Below are positions 44,930 to 58,500 of a stretch of 64,000 nucleotides of DNA, piece after piece. Position 1 is the stretch's first letter. Each line of letters begins with the position of its first letter. The position numbers and the translations under genes are program-made. The stretch covers positions 1 to 64,000 of the forward strand of contig MU394086.1 in the NCBI GenBank assembly GCA_022578605.1, given 5' to 3'. This DNA comes from Camillea tinctor. Lineage: Eukaryota > Ascomycota > Sordariomycetes > Xylariales > Xylariaceae. Under the pieces are notes generated by a model. It ran no database searches. It was not told the DNA's origin and saw nothing but the letters and a program-made list of their open reading frames with translations.

Positions 44930-46948
44930 TTAGGGAGCAAATACGTAAGGTAAAGCAACTCCTACCGTGCATGCCACTAAATCACCATCCATGTAGGCTA
45001 TCCAGGGGCGTGTGGTATCTGAAGGGTCATAGTGGAGTACTTCAACCTCAACGGCATTGATTATTTCGCCCCCAGGACCATCGATAGCAAAATCCATCGT
45101 ATTGGAAAACTCCGTTGCAAAATGTCTGCTAAATGACTGACGTTCGATAGGATTCTGATTGTTGTAGAAGAAGTCTAATCTCTGCGGAGTTTCTTCCCCA
45201 CACAAAGCAGAGATTCGTACCAAATTCCGTAAATAGCTGCCACCGGGGCCCCCAAAAGAAAGCCAGAAGAGTGGTTTGTACTCTCTGCAAACATCATCGC
45301 GAGCTGGAAATATACTTTTGCTGAGAGACATTGATGATGGGAGGACATCAGGATACCACAGCGACAAGTTTCGCAGCTGGTCCTCGCGGGATAGCATCTT
45401 CGTCGAGGATAGTGACCGTTGACTAGCACTCAGACTGATTAATTTGAACCCCTACACTATAGAATTAGTGGTTGACCCTATAATTTTATGACCCGCATAA
45501 GCTTGTTCTTACATCAAAGCCCAATTCTAATGATTCAAGACATCCGGGCATAGCAAGACGTCTTGTCTTGGGACAGTCGTCGGGGTATCCCAGCCATCGC
45601 GATACATCAGTGCCTTCGGAGATGCACTGAATAGCTTGAATACCCCTAGAATCTACCCCCAAGTGAAACCCCGTTATCTCTTTCACGGCCACCGAATCTT
45701 CTGCCCAGCCCCAGTAACCGGACTGGACAGTGTCTCCCGAGCTGGTAATGAACTTGAGACCAGTAACGTATCCACGATCTCCAACTTGAACATATGAAAC
45801 GGAAACGCGCGAAACGTTCCTAGGAATGGCAATGCGATCCTTGTAAAAGAGGCGGCACCCGCCATCGAATGGGTTGCGGCGTGATTGCGAGTATTCCTCT
45901 AGGATATCACCTGCTACCTCGATGGAGTCTACTGTGTTTAACTGGGAAGAACATACAGATTGTCCTGGTAGGCGAGTGCAATCGAGATATGAGAGGTCCA
46001 GAACCGTCTGAAGCAGTTTCCAGATCCGTATTCTATTTTGAAGAGCGGCACTGTTGTTGAAACTACTAGTCTGATGATACAACCATCTCCAGTCCTGGAT
46101 ATGTCTACCGTTCCGAGCCTCAAAGAGCCACGCACGCTCCGATATGTGTTGGAATCTGGAGGCCCAGAACTGTTCGCTATAGAAAATTGGCCAAAAGGCT
46201 TTCGAGGCATGCCGAAGGTTTAGGACATCACGTGTCGGCAAGGCAATAGCGATGGCTGCACAGAGCTCTTGGGGGAGGCCACTGAAAGGATCCGTTCCCA
46301 CTTGAAGGTTTCTGGTAATCGGTTCATTCATACCAGGGGGTGATTGTGGGATTCCCGTGATTACTTGTTCAACTTCTGGGATATCGTATGGATTGGCATT
46401 CCAAACGGGATCAGGTTCGACCTCGTTATGGATATGGAACCAGTCTTCCCATGGAAAATAATCGGTGCGGTTTATGGGCGTCAGGCCGCCATAGTCATGC
46501 CCCCAGCTTACTGTATTGGCACCAATAGGGATTGGCAAGGACTTCAAGACATTGAACAATCTTTCACGGGGAACTGCCTTAGCCGATGCTTTCTGTAGGA
46601 GGCACCAACAAGCATCATGAAAGATGAATCCGTGCCGGTCATTGATCGGGGGTTGCCTCATCGCACCAAATTGATCAGCTTCGGGGCTGTGGTAGTCGGG
46701 ATCATCCCACCGAGCGTTATAATCGGCGGGAGCAATAAAGGCGCATCTTTCGGGATCGTCGTATAAACCGACGCCAGTCAGAACAATACCTGTGGGCCCG
46801 GAATAGACTGGGTCTCAGTTAGCCTCGTTGGTGACGGACTACGATGGGCGAACTTACGACCACGAAACTGATTCAACCATGATTCACGGCCTGGTGCATC
46901 GAGAATAACCCATCCACATAGGACGCAGGCAAAAACCTGAGGGCTCAT
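44930..46948 (-). CDS. F-box domain protein
   Basis: Three exons, 46858-46948, 45513-46807 and 44930-45451, giving 635 residues. The N-terminus has a CVLCGW pair and a segment typical of a fungal F-box family (GPTGIVLTGVGLYDDPERCA, INDRHGFIFHDACW). The F-box is at about 203-249 (DPFSGLPQELCAAIAIALPT, DVLNLRHASKAFW). Downstream is a beta-rich domain (VSVSYVQVGDRGYVTGLKF, GYWGWAEDSVAVKEITGF, GVDSRGIQAIQCI), which continues in exon 3 (FWLSFGGPGGSYLRNLVRIS). F-box proteins are substrate adaptors of SCF ubiquitin ligases; the target here is unknown. The last join uses GTAAGA and a GTGTAG acceptor at phase 0 (ELGFD to GFKLIS). AT-rich flanks bound the gene on both sides. Confidence 0.8.
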
Positions 46949-48226
46949 GTTCAAGAGGAATGGCCTGAGTCTTCTCTGAGAGGGGTAGAATCGTGAAGAG
47001 GAAGTGATTGGGAAAAGGCTGAAATGAAATGTAAAGGTAAATGAAATGCGATTGATATGCAAATGGAGGCTTCGCGGAGTACATACCTAACCTACCTAAA
47101 TTTAGGTGCATAAATCTTTTGTGGAGCCTCGCATAGTTCTGAACTTTAATTGTTTGTTGGAGATGTTAGCACCTCCCCATTGGTTCAAACGAATGAGTAT
47201 TAAATGCAGTGGCGGGGTGCAAGCTTTGGTATAGAGTGAATCGTGGAAAAGGTATTCTGTACCTGCCCGGACCTTATGCCGAAACGACTGAACCCAGTAT
47301 CGCTTTCCGTCACCAACCCAATATGCAGGTACCTAATTAGTACAATAACTTAACTTATCAATATTTATTTCTAAACCCCCAAAACATACTTGCCCCATCC
47401 CATCAGCTGAATCACTACCTAAGCGCCTGTGTTCTAATGTTGTGCCATGCCTTATCCCGGCCCATCAGTGGCGCCTATCTCGGGACGGGAGACAGGTCCT
47501 GAATTGGCTACGACATCAATGGCCTACACAATCAATTATCAGGCTGGCGTTCAATAAATCGACAATACCCATATTTCTATCAATAACAGCGTGACGGCTA
47601 CATAACTTGAAAACCTAAGAGGCTAAGGATTTGGTGTTGGGTCAGTTGATGTGCTTTTTCTCTTTCTGTGATCCCTCGTTTTATCTTTCAGCGTTAGTAG
47701 AGCCACCGTTGAAAAGGAATATGCCAATATGGTTTGGGTAGCCATGGAATTGCAGGGTATTTTTGACGCCAGCCTGATAGTGTAGGCTACACTGTCCGTC
47801 CATCCGTCCCTTGCCCTACTAACTAACAAACCATCCACCGTCTTCTACTGGATAACCGATGACACGGCTTCTAGCAGTTGGTTCGTACAAAAGAAAAACC
47901 CCCATCACTCTCGTCGGCATAGTTGGTGTGAGCATCAATACAGCTAACAAAACGAAATGAAACAGAGCGCTTATGCGGACTAGCATCAATGATCATGGGT
48001 AAGACCAACAATGCTAGATCACCCCCAGACACCCAGACATCTACGAATGGGCAGGATGGATGAGTCTATTTTGGACGATGACCTTATCCAGTACAAGCTA
48101 TATAAGTAGAGAATCTCTTGGAAAGGCTTGTGTGCTATATCCATGATAAACACCGCCAATATCACAGCAATCCCATCATCCATAGTTTTCAAGAATACCT
48201 TATAACTTTCAGTCGAATCAATAACA
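46949..48226. other. Intergenic region
   Basis: Divergent region between the F-box gene (-) and the nuclease-like gene (+). No gene seen. Confidence 0.6.
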
Positions 48227-48874
48227 ATGGCTCCTCAAGTTGGCGTAGGTCTGGTCTTATCTAAAATTGGATCGAATATCTCGTTCTTCTCCATCTACTA
48301 ACTATATACCTTTGTACCCCGTTGCTAAAAAACCTCCCCATTCCAGTATATGCATCTCGGCGGGCCCCAGGCCTGTTACAGTAGCCTGAAGGCCGACTCC
48401 TTCGAAAGTGAAGTCGATAGCATGTGGAACGCCGTTCTGCGCCAATACTTCCCGGCGGACACCTATTTCGTCACCCCGCAGGGGCGACCTTGGCCAGGCG
48501 TCACTAAGACCAAATCTGACTTGGTTGTTCGCCGTGTTACAAACGGCCCGGCTGGTTTGTGGAAATCTGTGATCCTCATAGAGAACAAGCGTGTTGCCTA
48601 TGAGTCCTCAGATGCCATATGGGAAAATGCCGTCACACAACTCACGAACTACATGAAAACAACACGCGGGGCGGAGTATAAGAAACGTAAAAGTATTGGA
48701 ACCTTGTTTGCTATTGTAACTGTGGGTCGTTATTCGCGATTCTATGAGCTGCTCGCTGGCGAGAACACGCTGCGAGATTACCCTATTGGAAATGGTAAAG
48801 CTTATGAGTTTAAGAGGGATGAGGAGATGATTGACACTGTTTTGCTAGAGTTTGTCCAAAAGACATCGAACTGA
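48227..48874 (+). CDS. PD-(D/E)XK nuclease-like small protein
   Basis: Two exons, 48227-48244 (only 18 nt) and 48347-48874, giving 181 residues; the join GTAGGT to CCAG is phase 0 (MAPQVG to YMHLGG). After an N-terminal helix with Glu (ADSFESEVDSMWNAVLRQYF) comes a core that fits the PD-(D/E)XK fold: KSDLVVRRV (Asp64), then SVILIENKRV (Glu85-X-Lys87), followed by a helix (DAIWENAVTQLTNYM) and IGTLFAIVTVGRYSRFYELL. Similar short fungal proteins are uncharacterised; some belong to restriction-endonuclease-like groups. Whether it cuts DNA is unproven. If the first exon were ignored, the frame would start at an ATG at 48350 and lose nothing of the core. Confidence 0.65.
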
Positions 48875-49773
48875 GCAGCTGGAGAAATTATGTTGGATCC
48901 GATCCTTCATGAATCTGTTCCCTTCGTAAATTGTATCATAATTCACAAATTTTTATAGGTCAATAGGTTTATATTGTTTAACTAACGCCTGGATACGGTG
49001 CCACCTCGGGGCTGTTCATTGCAATTCTAGATATCGTTTTCTGTATCTGATAAGTGCTGGTGAGTTGGCTTTGGAGTTACAGGGTTACTAGTATACAACT
49101 ACTATAGAATGTATGCAATGTATACATTGAAAGTGTAGAATGAGCCGAGAGAGCGTACCCGATCTAACACATCAATAATGAAGATGTTTATATACACATG
49201 GAACGTCTATGTCAGGTGACTACAGCCGACAAGAGTACTTAGTATGTACCTTTTCTAGATTGCAGAGTACCCGGGTACATAGTAATTACCTGATAATAGT
49301 ACATATCAACGTGGAAATATTTTATTCACAACTCGTAGCAGACACCAATATACACTAGGTAGCTGCCTTATATAAAAGAGAAATATAAAATGTAACAAGT
49401 GGTTCCAGTATAGTGGACACTACCTCATCACCTAGCCGACCTAGATAAGTTGAGTTGAGTAGTGGAAGTATTGAGGTTAGGGGTTATCGGGATTCGGAAT
49501 CCAGATACCTATCTCATTGGTGGTCAATCGCGATAGCACGATAAGAAGCAGAGTAACAGAGTTGATTGACATGTAAGTCATAGGGCGTTGCGGGGGTTTA
49601 TTCCGCGGAGGATTACTCTCGTATGTTACTCATCTCCAAATCCCGAGGCCCCTCCATCTTTTTTGATACGCCAATCAATATAAGTAATCTATTCAGTGAC
49701 ATATTCACCAACCTATTGTCTCTACACTACCGCTATTTTCGTTATTATTATCACCATCATCATCACCACTACC
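48875..49773. other. Intergenic region
   Basis: AT-rich, no gene seen. A TCA/CAT-rich leader (ATCACCATCATCATCACC) immediately precedes the M24-like start and is probably 5' UTR. Confidence 0.6.
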
Positions 49774-50463
49774 ATGAGTACCGAGGAACAATCCCGAGCA
49801 CATAATCTTCTAGATGCTCAGAACAAAGCCGTTCAGCTTTTCGAGGAGATCGAACGGGATCTCATTCGGCCTGGCATCAGTGAGAAGGCCTTGAGCGACG
49901 AGATACACGAACTCGGCACCAAACGTTATGACATCAAGACGCATTGGCATAAGAGAGTCGTCCGGAGCGGACCCAACACTCTGAGGCCGTTTGCCGAAAA
50001 CCCTCCCGACCGTGTCATCCAAGAGGATGACATTCTCTATGTCGACTTAGGGCCGGTTTTTGAGGCCTGGGAAGCCGACTTCGGCCGGACCTTTGTGCTC
50101 GGAAACGACCCGAACAAGAAGCGATTGCGCGACGCTCTTGAGCCTATCTGGAATATAGTCAAGGCACGCTATCTTGAAGCCCCGGATATGACTGGGGATG
50201 CACTGTATGACATTGCGTGCGAGGAAGCGCGCAAAGACGGCTGGCAGTTTGGTGCTGAGATAGCTGGTCACATTGTCGGATCGTTCCCTCATGAACGCAT
50301 CCCGAAGGACAAGACTACCCTCTATATAACCCAGGGAAATAGTCAAAGTATGGCTACCCCCGGCAAGGACGGAAATAAACGTCACTGGATCTTAGAGATT
50401 CATCTTCATGACCCGGCTCGTGAGATTGGTGGTTTTTACGAACAGCTTCTGACCGTGGGTTAG
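49774..50463 (+). CDS. M24 metallopeptidase-family protein
   Basis: Single exon, 229 residues, starting at the ATG at 49774 after a TCACCAT-rich leader. It has the pita-bread (aminopeptidase P/methionine aminopeptidase/creatinase) fold without the N-terminal domain. All five metal-ligand positions are present in order: Asp91 (YVDLG), Asp102 (ADFGRTF), His166 (AGHIVGSFPHE), Glu208 (WILEIHL) and Glu223 (GGFYEQLL). The His-containing segment is followed by FPHERIP as in bacterial-type Xaa-Pro dipeptidase relatives. The short size suggests a free-standing catalytic domain. The substrate is unknown: peptide hydrolysis is expected from the intact ligand set, but non-peptidase members exist. Confidence 0.85.
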   Translation: MSTEEQSRAHNLLDAQNKAVQLFEEIERDLIRPGISEKALSDEIHELGTKRYDIKTHWHKRVVRSGPNTLRPFAENPPDRVIQEDDILYVDLGPVFEAWEADFGRTFVLGNDPNKKRLRDALEPIWNIVKARYLEAPDMTGDALYDIACEEARKDGWQFGAEIAGHIVGSFPHERIPKDKTTLYITQGNSQSMATPGKDGNKRHWILEIHLHDPAREIGGFYEQLLTVG

Positions 50464-51254
50464 GCCCCGGCTATACAGAATTGCCAATTTGTAACATAAT
50501 ATTCAGAAACAATATAAAGGAAGGGATTCACTATCGATATAGAACTTGGCTTGGTAGTGTGAATGAGTAACCAAAATATTTGTGGAGTATTTGACAATGC
50601 TTGAACATTGACCAATCTCCACCCCCCTATTTGGAATCAACACTCTCTCCATACATGCTAGGTACTTACTAGTGTTTGTACATAATAATTTGAGGTATTT
50701 GACATCGGTACTAGCCTCCGCACTTAAGAGAGACTCATGTTACTGTAACGCATAGTTGGCATGCTCCTCAGAAAAAAATTTCGTATCCATCCCGTGAATA
50801 AGATGTCTCAAGAAAGGGGTTTTTTTTCTTCTTAGATCATGACACCTTAATAACATCAACATGGCTATTTACTTCACACATGCGCATGTGCATATATATC
50901 GGGGTTAAAACTCGAAGTTCAGTACCGATGAGCAAGCTGGAAATGGGAGTTGATGTTGCCGGACAATGCTAACTTACTTTCAGGGCCAATTCTAGCGTAG
51001 AATTAATAATATATATATGTAGCAACATAAGACTAAGACACATTGATTGATCGTTGGATGCAGCTACGATATCGTTCCAGTGTAGTCTATACTCGATATA
51101 TTATAATCGTAACAAGTAATATACTAGCGTCTCATTGTTCCCTAACTTTAACCCGCCACGAGAAACAGATCTCTATGCATCCACCCTTAAAATATATAGT
51201 AAGATAGTCACCGGCCGACTCGGCCGGTATTCGGTTGCGTGGAAGTGACTCGTC
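50464..51254. other. Convergent intergenic region
   Basis: 3' flanks of the M24-like (+) and DUF1996 (-) genes. AT-rich; no gene seen. Confidence 0.6.
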
Positions 51255-52722
51255 TCACATAGTGACACTCGGAAGCTCCGTAAGCCCTACAATAATGTCA
51301 CGTTAGCTAACCAAACCACACACATCACCACACATCGCAGGGGACCTAGCAGTCACTTACACCCCTCCACATCCTCCTCCACGGTCTGCGGCTTCTTGCA
51401 CGCGGTAGCCTGGGCCGGGGTCTGGGTCTGGAGCTGAGCGCAGCGGTCGTTGGAACAGCGCGCATCGAGCGCGCGCTGCAGCGCGTCGCCCTTCCAGCCG
51501 AACACGTAGTCGCCGTGCCAGCCGTAGCCCGTGCCGTCGCCCATGCTGTACACGAACGGCTGCGACCCGTCCTCCGGCCAGATCGACGGGTCGTTGAACT
51601 CCCGCGTGTCCCACATCACCTCGTACATCACCTGCGGCAGCTTCACCGGGTGGCTCGCCGGGCACGCGCTCGACATCTCGAAGCTCCCGCTCGATGGGTA
51701 CGCCACGTGCGTCTTGTGGTCTGGGCTGTCGAGGTTGACGCCGTCCCAGCAGCTGCCAAAAGTGAAAAGGGGGTGGTTAGAGATTTTGGCTGGAGGAAAA
51801 GGGAGGGGGTGGGGATGCTCACGTTGGGAAGGTGATCGTGGCTCGGATTCCGCCATCACAGGCCTTGTTAGGGAGTGCGGAAGTGTCCTAGTTAGATGAA
51901 GCTCTATGTTAGCATGGCGTTTCCATATTATAGTGTCCGATGTTTTCTATTGGAAAGCATTCGACATTGACCAGTGGTTCGAACGATGAATTATCGTAGA
52001 TGAACCGAAGTATTGAGTTTGCATAATGGTCTCATGGTCATATGTACGTACCATCCCGCTACCATCAGCGCAAGGTGCGCCCCCGAAGGGGGTCTGTTGG
52101 ACATTGGTGTAGCATCGATGACACAACTGCTTTTGTTGGCCTTGGGCTTGGCGGAGCATAGCATCGCCGACGAGCATACGGAACCCCTTCCACGTAAATT
52201 AGAACTTATCATTTGATTATGGGAGATGGTATGTCTTACAGGCTTAAAAGCAGTGACCTTAGTTTGACCGTCGTAAGGCGGGATATAATAAACCGTAATA
52301 CCTTCCTCGCCTTGCAGGCCCTACGCAAACCACATGTTAAGAGTTTGTATCGTACGAACTGTTTATCTCGGGGTTCATACCAAGTTCACCATCTGCTTTA
52401 CCCGCTTGTATGTCCCATTGCGAGCTTTGAAGTACAAGTTGGCTGTCCAGTAATTGGAAAAGTCCTCGCTAAATGAGCAAGTGGTGCAGGTCGACTCGAC
52501 TGAAGGATCATATTCGGCCGGTGTCATCGTTGCGTTGAACGAGTTGCCACCGACGATCTGGTGAATATGGGGTGATTGGATAAGGCCTGGGGAGACCAAG
52601 GGATCCAGTCGCTCAACGACTAGTCTTGAGCATTGGAACCTCATCATCGCCGCGGTAGCATACTGGGCTATCACGTATTGGGGAATTGCCGCAATGGCTA
52701 AGGAGATCGTTTTCCACTGCAT
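51255..52722 (-). CDS. Secreted DUF1996 protein
   Basis: Six exons, 52381-52722, 52240-52320, 52052-52186, 51823-51887, 51361-51752 and 51255-51286, giving 348 residues. An N-terminal signal peptide ([20 protein letters not shown]) precedes the DUF1996 domain: [96 protein letters not shown] and [17 protein letters not shown]. The function of the domain is unknown; it is found in secreted, often WSC-linked, fungal proteins. Several paired Cys suggest disulfides. I chose the final T/GTAAGT splice, which changes VEGCK-stop to [13 protein letters not shown], because DUF1996 proteins usually end with a WL-x-x-LP motif. Exon 5 is much GC-richer than the other exons. Confidence 0.9.
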
Positions 52723-54296
52723 TTTGTTTGGGCGATCAATCGTGCGAATCTGCGTCAACGAAGCCGACTTGAGACAAATAAGATACGTCTAGAGAGGAGC
52801 AGCTATTAATCATATATCAGTTCCATTATACCATTTTCAAAGTTATCTTAGGGGATTGATGTATTGAGAGTCCTAAAGAAGGACCGAACTAAGCCGGGTA
52901 AACTCATATTCTATCCTGTCCAAGAACCACATAAATCTCAAGAGCAACTGCCGATAACTAGAATTAAGCTCTCCACTGGCTGGATGATATTCGGTGGAGC
53001 GGCAATGATATTAGCCGGCTCATCGTCGACCAGATATAGGGGGCCTAACAAGCTTGAAAAGGAAATTTCACGCCCTAGGAAAGATGACTGGCCATAGTAT
53101 CCCAACCTCAACCCGTTTTTTTACCTCAGCTAGAAGATCATTTCTATATCTATCCCGTTATCAGCTCAAGATAGATCAAGCAATATACTTCATCCAATCT
53201 CATACTACTATAGCCGCTTCACCGTGTAACCCTGTTTCCATCCAGGCCCCGTATACCCGGTTCATCTTGAGGCCCAAATACACAACACTATAATGGGTAA
53301 CCTACTCGAAAGCAATATAGCATATCTAATACTTATTTGGTGTAGGATTCATGCATCACGCGTGATTTAGTGGCATCCGCGGGTCGTGATACTTCGTAAA
53401 TAGGTCACTAGAGGAGAACGTGTTGAAAATAGAGCAAACGATACTAAATGTCAAGACTCTTCTATCTCGTATATTGCTATGTTAAATGCGCCAAATAATA
53501 TCTTACATTTTGGTTTAGTCTTTTAGTTATAAATCACATCTGTAACCAGAAACAACATTGCCAATGCCATACTCGGCTTCTCTGCGTCTATGTTATTCAT
53601 ACCCATCGCATTTTTTACACTGTCGACAAGGCACTGAAGCTGATCAGAGGTTTCAGCGGGAATGTGCTTCCATTTCTACCCATTGTGCTGAATGTTTCTG
53701 GGCTGTGGCGCCATATATAGGGGCTAATTGCCGAAGGGCATGATACCTATACTAATAATAAGTTAAGGGTCACCTTGTGTGGCTGGTAATGGGCAGGTAG
53801 ACCAGAGTGCCGCTTGTGGAAGAAGCAGATGGAGTCATTTTGACGGTTAAGTGTTATCCGAGTAAATATAAAATAGATTTGTGTTTTTTTTAGGTTAGGT
53901 ACCTAGGTATTTGTTGGTATATGATATTTTCCCCTTCAGACAGACAATAGGCATTTCCAAAATATGAGCTTTATAGACAATCTTCTTGTCGTGAAAACTT
54001 AATGTTCTTTGTATAGTTCTCACCCAGAGACAGGAAGACCAGTGCTTCTTCCCTCGCACTACGATCGCATCTTGCATCCTGCTTAGTGCACGTACAATGA
54101 ATAAATTGCATAGACGCTAAGCGATTGAAGGATAGGAAGTCTCTATGAATTATTCACATTCTTACTATGACTGCAGAATTAGAAGAAGTTGTATCGAATT
54201 AAGGTGCAATCTGAGCTGTTTGGAATAGAATAAATAAAACGCGTAGGGACTATGCCTTCCGTTTAGGAATGGGGTTTGTTTCGAAAGGGGGTCTAA
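52723..54296. other. Intergenic region next to AT block
   Basis: No supported gene. A TACCTAGGTA palindrome is at 53900-53909. At about 54253-54266 the word GCCTTCCGTTTAGG has a near-exact inverted partner beyond the AT block. Confidence 0.55.
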
Positions 54297-55474
54297 GGGA
54301 AAACACACACGGTAACCAAAGTTAAAACTTACGCTATTAAAACTAGCGCTATAAAGCTTATAATAAGCGCTATAATTAGCTAGTCGGTTATTGCGCTTAA
54401 ACTTAACAACTTTACATTATAATATTTTAACGGTTTTTTTTTATATTTAAGTAATACCTAAGCTTATAACCGGTAATAATTATATAATTAAATAAAATGC
54501 AGCTTTATTCCTTTTTATTATAGCCTTGTCTTTTTTTACAGCTATTTAAAACCCGTAATTTATTTTATAATTTCTTTTATAGCCTATATATTTTACATTT
54601 TAATCTTTTTTACTTTTTTTCTTTATTACTATTCTTACTTCTACTTTTATTTTCTTTCTTTTTGCTTTTAATATATTTTTTAACTATTCTTTATATTTAT
54701 TTAGCATAGGCTAAAAGTAAGTATAAATACTTTTTTACTAAATTGCGGCTTATTTAGCCTAGTTTTAAACGGCTTTTTATTCCTTACGCTAAGCAGTTTT
54801 ATTTGCTAATTTAAAAACTATTATTCTATTATATATACTAAAGTTTAACTAGTTTAGTAAACCATTCTTATAAAAAAATAATTAAGCAAACTTTATAACA
54901 ATATATCTGCAGCTAAAAAAAAGTTTTTAAAAGGAAATTTATGCTTTGCTAAAAATAATTTAACTTATATTATAATTATTATAATTAAAAAATTATAATA
55001 ATTTTTTTTTTAATTAGCATTTAGCAAGTAATTTTTTTTTATATTTATGCGGTACTATAATTAATTAAAATAGTAAAGTTACAAAATAAAAATATTTATA
55101 ACGTTATTTAACTTTTAATTTTAAAAGGTTTATCTTACTATTTGCATATTTATAAAATCTATATTAAATATATAAACAAAATGTTAAATAAGCTAAAGAT
55201 CCGTCCTAATTGCTATCCTTTATTTCTATATTATTTAAACACATATTAAAGTTATTTAAAAGTAAATAATAAGTTAAAAATAAAAATTAATGCATAATTT
55301 TAAACAAAAGCTTTAAAATAAATATAGTTTAAAAAATAAATAGCTTAAAATAACAATATTAAGTTAAAATAAAATTTTTACTAAAAAAACAAAATAGTAA
55401 ATAAGTATAGTATAAAATAAAATTTTAAATAAAAAAAAAATGGTTTATAAATATAATATTAATTTAAAAGTTAT

Positions 55475-55575
55475 AACAAGTGTAATTATAACAAGTGTAA
55501 TTATGCTAAATATAGTTACAACAAGTATAGTTACAATAAGTATAGTTATAATAAATATAGTTACAATAAGTGCGT
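55475..55575 (+). repeat. Degenerate short tandem repeat
   Basis: Repeated units of the type AAGTATAGTTACAAT (variants AAGTGTAATTATAAC, AAATATAGTTACAAC), about 15 bp long, inside the AT block. Confidence 0.6.
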
Positions 55576-58500
55576 TAATATAAAATGTGGTATATTTAAA
55601 TATATATTAATTTTTTTATAACTTTATTTATTTTTTAAAAAATTATTTATTATTATTTATATATTTATTAAAAAATAAGTAAAAATATATAAAGCTTAAC
55701 AGTATTTAATTTAATAAAAAAATCGTGTTTTTTTTTTTATATAGTTTTTTTATTTTATTATTTTTTAATAAAAAGTTTTTATATTATTATAGTTAAAGTT
55801 ATATATATAAACTTAAATATAAATAAAAATTACGTAATTATATTATAAATTTTAATATTTATTTATTAAAAAACACTTTATATAATAAAATTATTTTAAT
55901 TATATAGTTAGCTTTATATATTAATTATTATTAAGTTTTAAAGTTTTTAATATTTTAAATAATATGCTTTTTTTATTTATATGTTTAAGTTTTTTAACTT
56001 TTTTAACGCTTTTAATATATTAAAATTAATTTTTAAATTAAAGAAATATTATTGTAAAATTTTATTTAATAGTTTTAATTTTTAAAAGTTAATTAATTGT
56101 AAAAGTTATATATAAATATTTATAAAGTTAAGTTTATTTATAAAAGTAAATTTAAACGTTAAATTTAAATATGCTTTTAAAAAAGTTTATTTTTATGCTT
56201 TATAGTTTATTATTGAAAATATTAAAGTTAATAAAAATTTTTTTTTTTAAACGATTTTGACATTTTAAAAAATTTAATTGTAATATGTAATGGAAAAATT
56301 AGTAATTTACTTAGTTTTAAACTAAAAAATTATAAATAAAATGTTGTTGTTAACGCTATAATTATAGCCCGTAAAGGTTTAATAATAATAAATACGTTAA
56401 AAATAATTTAAATAATATAATAATAGTAATTTAAAATAAATTAAACCGCTTTATACTTTGTATTATTAACTATTTTTAAGCTAAAAAATACGTTTTTTAT
56501 TATAATATATAGCATATTATAAGTAAATAAAAAATAAAAAAGTATTTTTATTTGTTTTTTATTTATATAGGTAAAAGCTTTTTTTATTTTATGTAATATA
56601 ATATTTTTACTTTTTTAAGTATGTTTTATTATAAAAATATATAAGTATTAGTTATTATTATTTACAAAATTAATAGCAGTTTAAAAATTTAAAAAGTATT
56701 TTATAAAATTGTAAAAGGTTATTACTTTAGTATTTTTATTTACATGTATTTTTTTACGTAAATTTTAATAATTATTTAGTTTTTTTTAATTAATAACAAT
56801 TTGCTTTTTATTATAAAAGCGTTATAAAAAGTTTTAAAATTATATATTTAACTGCATTTTTATTTGCTTTTAAAGTAAAATTATATATTAAAACTTTTTT
56901 TATAATTTATAATTAAAGTTATGCTTTTTATTAATAAATATTGTAAGTTTATTTATAATGCTTAACGGATTATTATTGTTATTTAAAGCTATATTTAAGT
57001 TTATATTTTTTTTTTTATAGTTAAAATTTTTTAAAAAAAATAAAATATTTTGTTTAAATGTTAAAATAAGTTAAAATTAAAAAAAATCTTTATAAAATAT
57101 AACAATAAAAATTTTATTAAAATTTTTTTTACATTTTTAAAACTGCTTTAAAATTTAATTTAATTAATATAAAGTATTTTTATTTAATATATTGCATTTA
57201 TTTAATATTAATATGTTTTTTTATTTTTATATGTTTTTTTATTTTTTTATAAATTTTAGTTTATTATTACTGCTTTTTTTATTTTTTTTTTTTATTTTTT
57301 TTTTAACTGCTTTAAGCAAGTAGTTAAATAAATAATTATGCTGTTAATGTTTATAATAATAGTTTTTAATATTGCTGTTAAAATAATATTGCTTTTTATT
57401 TAGTATGCTTTTATATAAGTTACTATTATATTAATAACTTTTAACTTTTTTGTTTTTTTTTTATTTTTTAAATAAAAAAGCAATTAGCGTTAATTATAAC
57501 TATAGCTTATTAAAGCCTTAATAAATTTTTTATTTAATATTTTAATTAATATATATTAATATAATATATTTAACTTTATTAAATATTTTATTATAATTAG
57601 CACTATTTATGTTTACTTTTTATTTAAACTATGCTTATTAATTTTTTGCTGCTTTAAAGCTTTTTAAATAATATTTAGTTTAATTTAAATAAAAATAACT
57701 ATTAATTAAAATATATTATTAACTTAAAAACTTAATAAAGTTAATATTTAAATTTTTCGTAATTTTTGCTTATTTAAAAAAAAATTAAACCGTTTTTTTT
57801 TTTTTAAAAACTTAAGTTTTTATTATTATTTAGTTAAAAAGTAAAAGTAAATAGAATTTTCATTAAAGCTAAAAAATTTTTTAACTTAGTTTAAATTAGT
57901 ACTTTTTATAAAGTTAAGTAAATTAATGTAGTTTTTTCGAAGTTAACATTAAGCTTAATGCTTAAAATTTTTTAATTTTACTTTTTATAAAGTATAATAG
58001 CGTTTAAATAACTTTTTTTCTAGTTTTAAAACGTTTGTTAATTTTTTTATTTATTTGTAAACTTAAAGTTTAAGTTTAATTAAATAGTTTTACGTAAAAT
58101 TAAAATTAATATTATTTAAGTTTATAACGTTTTAAATAAATAAGTAAAGTATATTAATATAAAAAATTATATTATTAATAATAGCTTATAAATTAAACAT
58201 TAAAAAAAAAATTTTATTTTATATTAATATAAGTGCGTTTTTATCTTTTTTATTTTTATTAAAAAAGTTATTAACATTTTTATTATGTAAATTAAATTGC
58301 AAATTTTATTGCTAAATATTAATTGCTGCATTTTTAACTAATTTTCGCAAAAAATTAAAGTTTTAATTAATAAACTAAAGTTTAGTTAATAAAATAGCAT
58401 AGCATTTTTTTTATATAACGTTAATATTATAAGTAATTTTACTAATAAACTATTGCTATAAAATAAATAAAGTAAATTATATAGTAAAAGCTTATTAAAA

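Noticed and set aside
51353..51361. DUF1996 C-terminus ending VEGCK at the stop 51353
   Set aside because: A canonical GTAAGT donor at 51360-51355 and a downstream exon give the WL-x-x-LP type ending usual in the family.
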